Part shown: in pieces, positions 44,682 to 52,802 of the stretch
Layout of the letters: every line of letters starts with the position of its first letter
Position numbering within the stretch: the first letter of the stretch is position 1
Source: JANRLF01 sp033762815
GTDB taxonomy: Bacteria > Bacteroidota > Bacteroidia > Chitinophagales > CAIOSU01
DNA length: 64,000 nt
Direction of reading: 5' to 3'
Assembly: GCA_033762815.1 (NCBI GenBank)
Contig: JANRLF010000004.1
Location: 62,001 to 126,000 of the forward strand
Translations under genes and position numbers: made by a program
Notes under the pieces: model-generated
Told to the model about the DNA's origin: nothing
The model's database searches: none
What the model saw: only the letters and a program-made list of their open reading frames with translations

Positions 44682-45938
44682 ATGGCTTGGATAAATGTCC
44701 ATCGGTCGAGCGTGGCAAATTTAAATATAATCAACGGCAAAAGCTGGTTGCTATTATGCACCATGCTTTTGTTGGTAGCGTTGCCCAAAACCAACTACTC
44801 CTCAAAAGCCACGCCTAGCTATAAAATACGTACGGTGGTAATTGATGCAGGCCACGGTGGGCATGACCCGGGAACGCTGGGTGCCACCAAAACAAGGGAG
44901 AAAAACATCGCCCTATCAGTGGCCCTTAAATTGGGCAACTACATCAAACAGAATTTTCCCGACATAAAAGTAGTGTACACCCGCAGCACCGATGAGTTTA
45001 TTGAGTTGCACGAAAGGGCGGCCATAGCCAACCGCAACAAATCGGATGTATTTATTTCCGTCCATTGCAATTCCAGCCCCAGTACCAGTGCCTATGGCAC
45101 CGAGGTATTTGTGCTAGGGCTGCATAAAAGTGAAGATAACCTGGCCGTAGCGAAGCGGGAGAACTCCGTTATTTTGATGGAGAACGACTACTCAAAGCAA
45201 TATGATGGTTTCGACCCTAACTCGCCAGTGAGCCATATTGTGTTCTCTGTTTACCAAGATGCCTACATCAACCAAAGTATCCGCTTGGCGGGGCATGTGG
45301 ACGACCAATTTAAGAACAAAGTGAACCGTAGCAGCAGGGGCGTAAAACAAGCTGGTTTCCTAGTGCTTTGGAAAACAGCCATGCCTTCCATTTTGATTGA
45401 GCTGGGCTTTATCACGAACAAAAACGAGGAATCGTACCTCAACTCGCAGCAAGGCCAAACCTATATGGCATCCGCCATTTACCGTGCCTTCAAAGCCTAT
45501 AAATCAGAAAGCGAAGGGGTGGCGGACAATACCCCCGATAAAGGCTTGGACGAAGTAGTGGAAGAAAAGGACACTACTACAGATAAAGTAGAAGATACCA
45601 CGCCCAGCCCTGAGCCCAAACAGCCCCTTAGCAACAAAGAGACAACTCCGGTAAAGGACCCTGTAAAACCATCCGTCAATAGCAGCGAGGTGGTATACAA
45701 GGTGCAGTTTGTTGCCTCCAAGGTAAAACTTTCCAATGCCACCCTGAAAGGCATCAGCGATTATGAAATGGAAGTTTCTAAAGACTACATCCGCTACCTG
45801 AGCGGCAGCTTTAGCGATTTCAAAGCCGCAGTGGCCCACCAAAATGCCATTAGGAAAAAGGGTTTCCCAGAAGCTTTTGTAGTGGCTTATAAAGGCAGCC
45901 AGCGCGTTCCGGTAAAGGAAGTGCTGAGCGGTAAATAG
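44682..45938 (+). CDS. N-acetylmuramoyl-L-alanine amidase with SPOR-like domain
   Basis: The ATG at 44682 gives 418 residues; a hydrophobic segment WLLLCTMLLLVALPK ahead of the catalytic part is a signal peptide or anchor. The Amidase_3 domain (about residues 48-270) has the zinc ligands in VVIDAGHGGHDPGTLG, ELHERAAIANRN and FISVHCNSSPS, and the general-base region SILIELGFITNKNEE. A Thr/Glu/Pro-rich linker (about 280-325) leads to a SPOR-like domain (VVYKVQFVASKVKLSNATLK and on). It cleaves stem peptides from septal peptidoglycan. A TTG two codons upstream, or a later start near 44757, is also possible, since the gap to lptD is only about 23 nt. Confidence 0.9.
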   Translation: MAWINVHRSSVANLNIINGKSWLLLCTMLLLVALPKTNYSSKATPSYKIRTVVIDAGHGGHDPGTLGATKTREKNIALSVALKLGNYIKQNFPDIKVVYTRSTDEFIELHERAAIANRNKSDVFISVHCNSSPSTSAYGTEVFVLGLHKSEDNLAVAKRENSVILMENDYSKQYDGFDPNSPVSHIVFSVYQDAYINQSIRLAGHVDDQFKNKVNRSSRGVKQAGFLVLWKTAMPSILIELGFITNKNEESYLNSQQGQTYMASAIYRAFKAYKSESEGVADNTPDKGLDEVVEEKDTTTDKVEDTTPSPEPKQPLSNKETTPVKDPVKPSVNSSEVVYKVQFVASKVKLSNATLKGISDYEMEVSKDYIRYLSGSFSDFKAAVAHQNAIRKKGFPEAFVVAYKGSQRVPVKEVLSGK

Positions 45939-46015
45939 CCTAGAGCAATTTTATTGCGTTAATTGCTGCCAATCTTGTAATTTTCGGGTTTTGTACCAAA
46001 AACCACACTGCCCTA

Positions 46016-48181
46016 ATGGAAACTGCTGCAGCTCAAAAGAAAACGGTGCTTACCCGCGAAGATTATGTGACCATTGAACGAAAGGATGGTGTGGCCATTA
46101 TTTGGCTCGACCAACAAGGGGAGAAAATCAACAAGGTTTCGCCTGCCGCCATTGACTTGTTCGATGGCATTTTCCGCGATTTGGACAACGATTCCAGCAT
46201 CAAAGCGGCGGTATTGATTAGCAAAAAGAAAGATTTTATTGCCGGGGCGGATATTGAGGCCTTCCAACAGGTACAGAAAAAAGGCGATTTTGAGCCTATC
46301 ACGCGTAAGGGGCATGAAATATTGAACCGTATTGCCAATTCAAAAAAACCCGTGGTAGCGGCTATTCATGGCTCTTGCCTTGGCGCAGGTCTTGAAATAG
46401 CCCTTGCCTGCCATGCACGCATCGCCTCTGACGACCGCAGTACTAAAATGGCCCTGCCCGAAGTGCAGTTAGGCCTATTACCAGGGGGTGGCGGCACCCA
46501 ACGTTTGCCACGTTTGGTGGGTATCCAGAAAGCATTGGACATGATGCTTACCGGCAAGAATATTTTTGCCTATCCAGCAAAAAAAATGGGTTTGGTAGAT
46601 AGGCTTATCAGCAAGGAAGCCTTATTGAAAGCAGCTACCGAAATGGCGTTGGAATTGACGCATAAACCATTGGTTCGTAAGGATAACCGAACCTTTATGC
46701 AAAAAGTACTGGAAGGCCCATTTAAAGGAATCATTTTCAAGAAGGCCCGCCAAATGGTACAAGGCATGACCAAAGGCAACTACCCAGCCCCTTTCAAAAT
46801 AATCGATTGTGTGGAAATTGGCATGAAACAAGGCATGCAGGCTGGCTTGGATGCCGAGGCGGTGAAGTTTGAAGAACTGGTATTGAGCCCTGAAAGCCGC
46901 CAGTTGATCAACATTTTCTTCGCCATGACGGAGAAAAAGAAAAACCCCATGAAAGCCTTGGTGCATGAAACCAAGGTGCTGGGCATGGTAGGCGCAGGAT
47001 TTATGGGTGCAGGGATTACCGAAGTGAGCATCAACCAAGGCGTGGATGTGATATTGAAAGACATTAAGGAAGAAACTATAGCCAGTGCCAAAACCACCAT
47101 TTGGAAAAATATCGAAAAGAAACTGCAACGCAAGTCTTTGAGCCAATCAGAGGCCGATGCGCTGATGAACAAGATTACCGGCCAATTGGGCTATGAACAC
47201 TTTGACAAAGTGGACGTAGTGATTGAGGCGGTGTTTGAAGATATGAACCTTAAGAAAAAGGTGATACAGGAAGTAGAAGCGCACCTGCGCCCCGATGCCA
47301 TTTTTGCCAGCAATACTTCTGCCCTGCCCATTACCGAGATTGCCAGTGCATCAGCCAGGCCGGAACAGGTGATAGGCATGCACTATTTTTCGCCGGTGCC
47401 CAAAATGCCGCTTTTGGAAATAGTGGTAACGGATAAAACCGCCGACTGGGTAACCGCTACCTGCTTGGAATTGGGTATTCGCCAGGGCAAAACCTGTATT
47501 GTAGTAAAAGATGGTCCAGGGTTTTACACCACCCGCATTTTAAGCCCATTCTTCAATGAAGCTTTGTTAATGCTGGAAGAAGGTGCCGATGCTTTGCAAA
47601 TTGACCGCGAGATGAAAAAGTTCGGCTTCCCGGTAGGCCCCATCACCCTGTTGGATGAAGTAGGTATAGACGTGGGCGCACATGTAATGACCGGTGCCAT
47701 GATTTCGGAGTTTATGAAACGCCCTGGTGCCGTTGCCGCTGGTGATGGCATTGTAAAACTGTTCAAGGCGGGCTATAGTGGGCGTAAGAACAAGAAGGGC
47801 TTTTATCTTTACGATGATAAAGGCCAGCGCATCAAAAACAAGATTGACGACAAGGCTTATGAGTTTTATGGTGGCCCTAATCGTAAGCAACTGGATAACA
47901 CCCTGATACAACAACGCTGCGCTTTTGGCTTTATCAATGAAGCGGCTTATTGCTTACAAGAGGGCATCGTCAGCAATCCGCTGGACGGTGACATAGGGGC
48001 GATATTCGGCCTTGGCTTCCCTCCTTTCCTAGGTGGACCGTTCCGTTATATGGATACTTTGGGTGCTGCAAAAGTGGTGGAAATATTGGAAGGCCTCGCG
48101 GCCAAAACCTCCGCACGCTTCACCCCTGCCGAAATTATCTACGAACATGCCAAGAGCGGCCAGCCTTTCTACAAGGGCTGA
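46016..48181 (+). CDS. fadJ: Multifunctional fatty-acid oxidation enzyme, FadJ/FadB alpha-subunit type
   Basis: A 721-residue two-part enzyme of beta-oxidation. The N-terminal enoyl-CoA hydratase domain (about 15-200) has AIHGSCLGAGLEIALACHAR and MALPEVQLGLLPGGGGTQRL, which carry the oxyanion hole and both catalytic glutamates. The central 3-hydroxyacyl-CoA dehydrogenase has the NAD loop GMVGAGFMGAGITEV, FASNTSALPITEIA and the catalytic His in MHYFSPVPKMPLLEIV, then two C-terminal dehydrogenase domains. Normal length. No thiolase gene (fadI/fadA) is adjacent, which is unusual; it is presumably elsewhere. Confidence 0.93.
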   Translation: METAAAQKKTVLTREDYVTIERKDGVAIIWLDQQGEKINKVSPAAIDLFDGIFRDLDNDSSIKAAVLISKKKDFIAGADIEAFQQVQKKGDFEPITRKGHEILNRIANSKKPVVAAIHGSCLGAGLEIALACHARIASDDRSTKMALPEVQLGLLPGGGGTQRLPRLVGIQKALDMMLTGKNIFAYPAKKMGLVDRLISKEALLKAATEMALELTHKPLVRKDNRTFMQKVLEGPFKGIIFKKARQMVQGMTKGNYPAPFKIIDCVEIGMKQGMQAGLDAEAVKFEELVLSPESRQLINIFFAMTEKKKNPMKALVHETKVLGMVGAGFMGAGITEVSINQGVDVILKDIKEETIASAKTTIWKNIEKKLQRKSLSQSEADALMNKITGQLGYEHFDKVDVVIEAVFEDMNLKKKVIQEVEAHLRPDAIFASNTSALPITEIASASARPEQVIGMHYFSPVPKMPLLEIVVTDKTADWVTATCLELGIRQGKTCIVVKDGPGFYTTRILSPFFNEALLMLEEGADALQIDREMKKFGFPVGPITLLDEVGIDVGAHVMTGAMISEFMKRPGAVAAGDGIVKLFKAGYSGRKNKKGFYLYDDKGQRIKNKIDDKAYEFYGGPNRKQLDNTLIQQRCAFGFINEAAYCLQEGIVSNPLDGDIGAIFGLGFPPFLGGPFRYMDTLGAAKVVEILEGLAAKTSARFTPAEIIYEHAKSGQPFYKG

Positions 48182-48243
48182 TTCCAACCGCCTTTCGGAC
48201 TGCGCTATGTGTGCCGACTTTGATTAAAAAGCCGCAATAGTAT

Positions 48244-48300
48244 AAAAGCAGCATGGGGTTTTCTAGGCCGATATCCATCCCCGAGAAGGCGGCTGCTTTT
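48244..48300 (+). terminator. Possible terminator after fadJ
   Basis: AAAAGCAGC at 48244-48252 pairs with GCTGCTTTT at 48292-48300, and GGGG at 48255-48258 can pair with CCCC at 48279-48282. A short T run ends the hairpin. It starts 63 nt after the fadJ stop. The long interrupted loop makes it only moderately convincing. Confidence 0.4.
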
Positions 48301-48398
48301 TGTGCCGTACGTTAATCCAGCCCTGTGCCGCTGCCGAAAATTACGGCACGCAGAGCCGAACGGGTGATGGGTGCCGAGAACACCCCGCAGCAGGCTTT

Positions 48399-48419
48399 CC
48401 CCGCCTGAGGCGGGACAGG
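48399..48419. repeat. 21-nt GC palindrome, same family as 56187-56207 and 56222-56242
   Basis: CCCCGC, a 5-nt loop CTGAG, GCGGG, then ACAGG. It shares the CCCCGC-N5-GCGRG core and the trailing RCRGG with the two copies 8 kb away, so it belongs to a small dispersed palindromic repeat. Confidence 0.6.
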
Positions 48420-48423
48420 CTTT

Positions 48424-48456
48424 GGTTCGTTTCTTTGGCCTACAAAGAAATGAACC
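48424..48456. repeat. 14-bp inverted repeat (hairpin)
   Basis: GGTTCGTTTCTTTG at 48424-48437, loop GCCTA, CAAAGAAATGAACC at 48443-48456: 14 pairs with one G-T. It lies 4 nt after the GC palindrome, so the two may form one composite intergenic element. Confidence 0.65.
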
Positions 48457-48512
48457 TCAAAACGGAAGATATCGAGTTAACTTAATAGATCAATCGGTGC
48501 AACAGTTTTCTT

Positions 48513-49022
48513 CTACAAGGGCCGATTGGCAATGGGCTCTAAAGTAAACAGCCAGATTTGGCTCCAAACGCTAACCGGCATTTCCGCATTCTGAGCTTCG
48601 GTATGCTCGGTTTTAAAACAATAGGTTTGCCCCTGCATGTCCACCACTGCCGTATAAATATTGGAACCATCCGATTTTTCTGTTCTATAGTAGATGATTT
48701 TACTACTATCCGGAAAGGCCAATACCTCCCAGTCCTTATAAACGTTCTGGGGCAGATGGTTGCGCTCTATGGTAAAACATTTCGCTGTTTTCACGTCACT
48801 TGATTCGCATACCAAACAAAAAGTGCCCATATCCTGCACGCTACAGCCATCAGGTAATGCTACCGTAAGTCCTAAACTGGCCAGTTCCTTTCTTTCAGTA
48901 TGGATGGTAATGCCCTTTTCCTTATTGTTTTTTGAGCCCATCAACAGGCTACCTAAGTCGCAACTGCTAAACATAACCAGCAAAGAAACAAACACTGCGA
49001 AACGCACCCGCTTATTCCACAT
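48513..49022 (-). CDS. Small orphan lipoprotein
   Basis: A 169-residue protein with lipoprotein signal RFAVFVSLLVMFSSC (lipidated C21), so envelope-located. The mature part is a beta-rich domain starting EKGITIHTERKELASLGLTV and containing three cysteines in a cluster (CSVQDMGTFCLVCESS). I do not recognise the family. It begins inside the last codons of the upstream AtuA-C-like gene (11-nt overlap), so the two are expressed together, which is odd since one should be cytoplasmic and the other exported. Confidence 0.72.
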   Translation of the reverse strand: MWNKRVRFAVFVSLLVMFSSCDLGSLLMGSKNNKEKGITIHTERKELASLGLTVALPDGCSVQDMGTFCLVCESSDVKTAKCFTIERNHLPQNVYKDWEVLAFPDSSKIIYYRTEKSDGSNIYTAVVDMQGQTYCFKTEHTEAQNAEMPVSVWSQIWLFTLEPIANRPL

Positions 49023-49326
49023 CCAATTCCATTCTTAACAAGTGGCTGGAAAAATTTTTGCCCAAAGTATCCATGCGCAAGGAGCGGGAAGCCCCTCCGT
49101 CCAATGCGCCATGGCAAACGAAATTGAGGCTTTCGATACTGTCCCAATCATAACGCTCCACTTTACCCTTTATCAAATCGCCAAAGTGCGCCTTCACCTT
49201 TTCGGCAGTCAGGTGCTGCTTGATGATATCGAAGGCACGGCTGTCTTTGGCCATTACCCCTATGTTGCAAACATCGTTCTTATCGCCGCTACGGGCACTG
49301 GCAATATCGATGAGTTTGATTTTCAT
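49012..49326 (-). CDS. Stand-alone AtuA C-terminal-like protein
   Basis: A 104-residue cytoplasmic protein. The ATG at 49326 (MKIKLIDIASARSGDKNDVC) is chosen because this is the conserved beginning; an upstream extension of 12 residues is not. AFDIIKQHLTAEKVKAHFGD, NFVCHGALDGGASRSLRMDT and the ending LLRMELDVE follow the pattern of the domain found at the C-terminus of acyclic-terpene-utilisation AtuA proteins and as separate small proteins. Their biochemical role is unclear. The gene is coupled to the lipoprotein gene downstream, and fadJ lies nearby on the other strand. Confidence 0.78.
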   Translation of the reverse strand: MKIKLIDIASARSGDKNDVCNIGVMAKDSRAFDIIKQHLTAEKVKAHFGDLIKGKVERYDWDSIESLNFVCHGALDGGASRSLRMDTLGKNFSSHLLRMELDVE

Positions 49327-49390
49327 TGCTCTTGGAAACTGGTTGAATACTAAATTAGGCAAAATGGTGGTAAATGGTAGGGCAAACCGT

Positions 49391-50851
49391 TTACAGCAAG
49401 CTTTTTGCCCACAGCATCAACACTTTCTCCAATGGATAGGGTATGTTGGCACCCTTTTCTTTGTAGGCTACCAAAGTTTGGTTAAGCTTTTTGGCAGCCT
49501 TGGATTTGTTGATACCAGATTCAGCAAAGAAGATTTTCAGTGCATTGGCTAAATCCTTATGCTTGCCTTGCGCTTTACGTAATAAGGCATCCATTAGATA
49601 GGGCAATAAATTGGGGTTGCCCAATTCGTAGTGTATGATCATTTCCACAATACGTGCTTGTAAATGCAAGTCGCTCCGTATATCTTTTGGCATAGTATGC
49701 AATACCGTCATCAGTGCCTCTTGTGCCTTTTCAAATTGTAGTTGCGTGCAATAGTAATAGGCCATGTGTAAATGGAAATTAAGCCTGAAATTGATTGCAA
49801 CACTATCTCCATGTTTTTCAAGAAAGGGTTTTGCAGTTTGTTCGATAAAATGCTCATCCAGTTGATCATAGCTAATTCCGTAGCGCATGCGCAGGTTATA
49901 GGCACCCTCGGCGGCTTTAATGGCAATATCGGGAGGCTTCGCTTCGGTCAACCCTTTTAAGAAGGGCTCGAACAAGTGGAAATTGCTTTCTATATCTTCA
50001 GTATCCCCTAGTTCTAGTTGCAGCATGATTAGATTGTTGATAGCCGAAACATAATTATATGGTTCCTTTGCTGCTCTCCATTGATACTGATTATACACAG
50101 CAAGCAAATTACGCTGGTACTTCAATGCCAATTCAAAATTTTGTAGAGAGAAGTACCCTGTGGCCATGGTATGCTGCCAAAGCACTTGGTTTTTATAAGA
50201 TGAGCCACCCTCGGGCTGTAGCTGCTCGGCAGCCTTTAGTATCATTTTTATTTCTGATTGGTGCTTTACTGCATCATTTCCCTGTTTGCGCAGCCATACT
50301 ATTAGGCGGTTCTTAAGGGCGTTCAGCTTTGAGTATAATAGCAGTTGGCTTGCGGCGGTCGTTTCTTTTTCGCATAGTTCGCGGCCAAGCTCCGGACGCT
50401 CAATGGAATACCCTCCTTTAAATACAATTCGATATTGGCGGGAATAGCACTCTATTGCCAAGGCAAACAACTCTTCTTCCTCACAATTGCCTACTGCCTT
50501 TTCCAATAAAACATAGGCCTGCCTATACAGCGATTTGGAAAGCAATACGTCGGCTTTATGGATTTGGGCACTGATTTTTGCGCTCGTTGATGCTTCTTCA
50601 TATAAACGATGAAGGGCATCGAGTATAAAATGATAGAGGTAGTGCTTTGCAAACCTATAATTGCCCGCATACTGCTTTTTGGATTGTTTCTTCAAAAAGT
50701 CCTTTTCATCATACACCTTCAATTTTTCCAAATCGCTGAACAGCTCCAGATAAGTTTGACTGTTATTGCCCGATTCTTTTTTGATAAAAGATTTCTCCGC
50801 TTTGTTCAGGCTTTGAATAAGGTCGAATAAATCAGTGGTGAAAAGTTTCAT
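49391..50851 (-). CDS. Helical protein of unknown function
   Basis: A 486-residue soluble protein with no signal peptide; the ATG at 50851 (MKLFTTDLFDLIQSLNKAEK) is preferred to a TTG three codons upstream. It is almost all helix, with TPR-like pairs (AYVLLEKAVGNCEEEELFAL, MATGYFSLQNFELALKYQRN, LQFEKAQEALMTVLHTMPKD). The Lys-rich N-terminal segment AEKSFIKKESGN and the ending KAAKKLNQTLVAYKEKGANI are the most distinctive parts. I cannot assign a family beyond TPR-like. It is transcribed alone toward the AtuA-C gene with a 64-nt gap. Confidence 0.72.
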   Translation of the reverse strand: MKLFTTDLFDLIQSLNKAEKSFIKKESGNNSQTYLELFSDLEKLKVYDEKDFLKKQSKKQYAGNYRFAKHYLYHFILDALHRLYEEASTSAKISAQIHKADVLLSKSLYRQAYVLLEKAVGNCEEEELFALAIECYSRQYRIVFKGGYSIERPELGRELCEKETTAASQLLLYSKLNALKNRLIVWLRKQGNDAVKHQSEIKMILKAAEQLQPEGGSSYKNQVLWQHTMATGYFSLQNFELALKYQRNLLAVYNQYQWRAAKEPYNYVSAINNLIMLQLELGDTEDIESNFHLFEPFLKGLTEAKPPDIAIKAAEGAYNLRMRYGISYDQLDEHFIEQTAKPFLEKHGDSVAINFRLNFHLHMAYYYCTQLQFEKAQEALMTVLHTMPKDIRSDLHLQARIVEMIIHYELGNPNLLPYLMDALLRKAQGKHKDLANALKIFFAESGINKSKAAKKLNQTLVAYKEKGANIPYPLEKVLMLWAKSLL

Positions 50852-51033
50852 TAAAGGCAAACAAGATAAAACAGGTGATACAATTCAAATTATTGTCTAT
50901 CAATCTAATAGAAGCCAATATGTTTTAAATCCGCTTACAGCTAAAGCAAACAAAATACAGCAATTTACTTTGTGGCATAAAGTTATGAATAAGATATTTA
51001 AGTGCTAGTTAACCACAAAAACCCACCAGCATC

Positions 51034-52428
51034 ATGAGCAGTTATACTATGAATCTACGGATGATACTTTTATTCCTTCTACCTTTTTCCCTCAACGCAC
51101 AGGTATTGGAAAAACGGGAAGGTGCACCCGTACAGGGCACTTATGATTTGGAATCGTATGGACGCTTTATTTTTCTAACAGGCTACAACTATAATGACTA
51201 TAGCAAAGGGGGCCTTTACCGTTCAGATGATGAAGGGGAAACTTGGGCTTTAAAGCAACAAGATGATACTCCTTGGGATATAAAAACTTATCCCTCGTAC
51301 GACAAAATATTCTTCCTTACACAACTGGATGGCATGTACGTTTCCGAGGATAGCGGTGATACCTGGATGCCAGTAAATACCCCTGGCAATAATATTAAGG
51401 ACTTTGAAATTGCTCGGAATGGAGACTGGTATTTAGTAGAAAACAATAAAGTTTATAAATCAATGGATGAAGGAATGAACTGGACCCAGCCGAACAGTAA
51501 CTTCCCCCCTCCCACAAATAATATACAGAACGTAGAGATTTATCAGGGGAACACCCCATCAGATGATAAATTTATCTGTCTTACCATCAATGGCGTGTTT
51601 GTATCCGACGACGGTCAGAACTGGTCAGAGCCTACGGGATTGCCGGCCACAGGCACCAAATCGTACGATGACTTGTATGTTTTGTATGCCCAATATTACC
51701 TTTTGGGTGCTGCCCTTACGGGTTGTGGCGATGCTATGATTGTTATAACACAAGATGGGGAAGTATATGCCTCTCCCGACGGTGAAAATTTCACTCTAAT
51801 CAATCAAATACCTGGAGTTGATAACCTAAACAGCAAATATTTGACAAAAACAGGAGCATTGCCCGGCGGTAGAGTATTTGCCACGGTGGAAGATTACGTT
51901 AACAATACTAACTCAAAACTATTGCAGTGGAATTTCTGTGAAAACGATTGGCAGGAAAACCAAGGCGCCAACTGGTTTGGCCAAGGTGCAACTGGAGGTG
52001 TTAATGGAATTCAAGGAGTAATACGCACAACCTTTCAATTCAAAACTGCTGATACCTCTTTAGGCCTTATTCTGACTGGCGAAAAAATTGAAGGAACCGA
52101 TACTTTTAGGATTTTTAAAACCAATATAGACGTCAATACCGTGGGCATTCTGGAAAACGCCAAAGAACTTGGCAATTTATCAGTGTACCCCACCCTATTG
52201 CAAGCTGAAAAAATGCTCACTATCCATAATGAAACACAGCCTTTTGCAGCCGTTGTTAATCTTGTTGACTTGGCAGGCAAAGTGATTGACAATTGGGAGA
52301 TGGTGCTAAGTAATGGCCCCAATAGCCTGCAAATACAAGCCAATAACCTACCTGGCCTTTACATACTACAGGTTAAAAACTCCGCCACAGGACACACAAG
52401 CAGCCACAGAATTCTGGTGAGCAATTAA
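51034..52428 (+). CDS. T9SS cargo: BNR/sialidase-like beta-propeller protein with C-terminal sorting domain
   Basis: A 464-residue secreted protein. A signal peptide (LRMILLFLLPFSLNAQ) follows MSSYTM; an alternative ATG lies at 51049. Repeated blades with Asp-box-like signatures are seen: SDDEGETWAL, SEDSGDTWMP, SMDEGMNWTQ, SDDGQNWSEP. These are typical of BNR-repeat propellers such as sialidase- or photosystem-assembly-like folds. The catalytic residues of true sialidases were not found, so an enzyme role is uncertain. Residues about 385-464 form a T9SS type A sorting domain (LSVYPTLLQAEKMLTIHNET and on, ending HRILVSN). Confidence 0.83.
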   Translation: MSSYTMNLRMILLFLLPFSLNAQVLEKREGAPVQGTYDLESYGRFIFLTGYNYNDYSKGGLYRSDDEGETWALKQQDDTPWDIKTYPSYDKIFFLTQLDGMYVSEDSGDTWMPVNTPGNNIKDFEIARNGDWYLVENNKVYKSMDEGMNWTQPNSNFPPPTNNIQNVEIYQGNTPSDDKFICLTINGVFVSDDGQNWSEPTGLPATGTKSYDDLYVLYAQYYLLGAALTGCGDAMIVITQDGEVYASPDGENFTLINQIPGVDNLNSKYLTKTGALPGGRVFATVEDYVNNTNSKLLQWNFCENDWQENQGANWFGQGATGGVNGIQGVIRTTFQFKTADTSLGLILTGEKIEGTDTFRIFKTNIDVNTVGILENAKELGNLSVYPTLLQAEKMLTIHNETQPFAAVVNLVDLAGKVIDNWEMVLSNGPNSLQIQANNLPGLYILQVKNSATGHTSSHRILVSN

Positions 52429-52802
52429 TCCTTACACACTTTAGGTGTTTGAGCCATGCCGTCTGGTAATGGTTTGGCGGATGGGTTACCATATCCTTCG
52501 CCAAGCCTTCAGCGATTAGGTGAGTAATTGAAAATGCTTTGCTCCGAACGCAAACCCGCGTTTCCACAGATGGAGTATTGGTCTGTACCTTCAACTGATT
52601 GGTTGGCACCCTATGCCTACCCTCAGTATTGTGTTAGCGCCGCATCCAATTCTCCTTTTCTATAATAAATGACCGAACATTGAGAAATCATGAAGGGTTT
52701 CGGTTGCTAATTATATCCAACTGTTTTCCTAAACATTTAGCATTTCGAAGCATTTCCTTTGTATATTCAAGATGTTAATATCATCCATTAAAAGAAAATC
52801 CT
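52429..52802. other. Non-coding gap of 374 nt
   Basis: No convincing gene or hairpin. A minus-strand frame (52373-52609, 78 codons) crosses the end of the previous gene and has no signal, start context or recognisable motif. The gap lies between two T9SS/collagen-type surface genes and may be a decayed dispersed repeat, but I cannot show this. Confidence 0.5.

Larger units (their letters stand above)
48182..48512. other. Non-coding gap with hairpins and a dispersed palindrome
   Basis: No credible gene. It holds a terminator-like hairpin (48244-48300), a GC palindrome (48399-48419) and a 14-bp hairpin (48424-48456). The short plus-strand frame at 48300-48485 has no signal or coding look and spans the palindromes. 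Confidence 0.7.

Noticed and set aside
48300..48485. 61-codon plus-strand frame after fadJ
   Set aside because: It spans the palindrome and hairpin and has no protein-like features.
52373..52609. 78-codon minus-strand frame after the BNR-like gene
   Set aside because: It overlaps the sorting domain of the real gene, has no recognisable motif and no credible start context.
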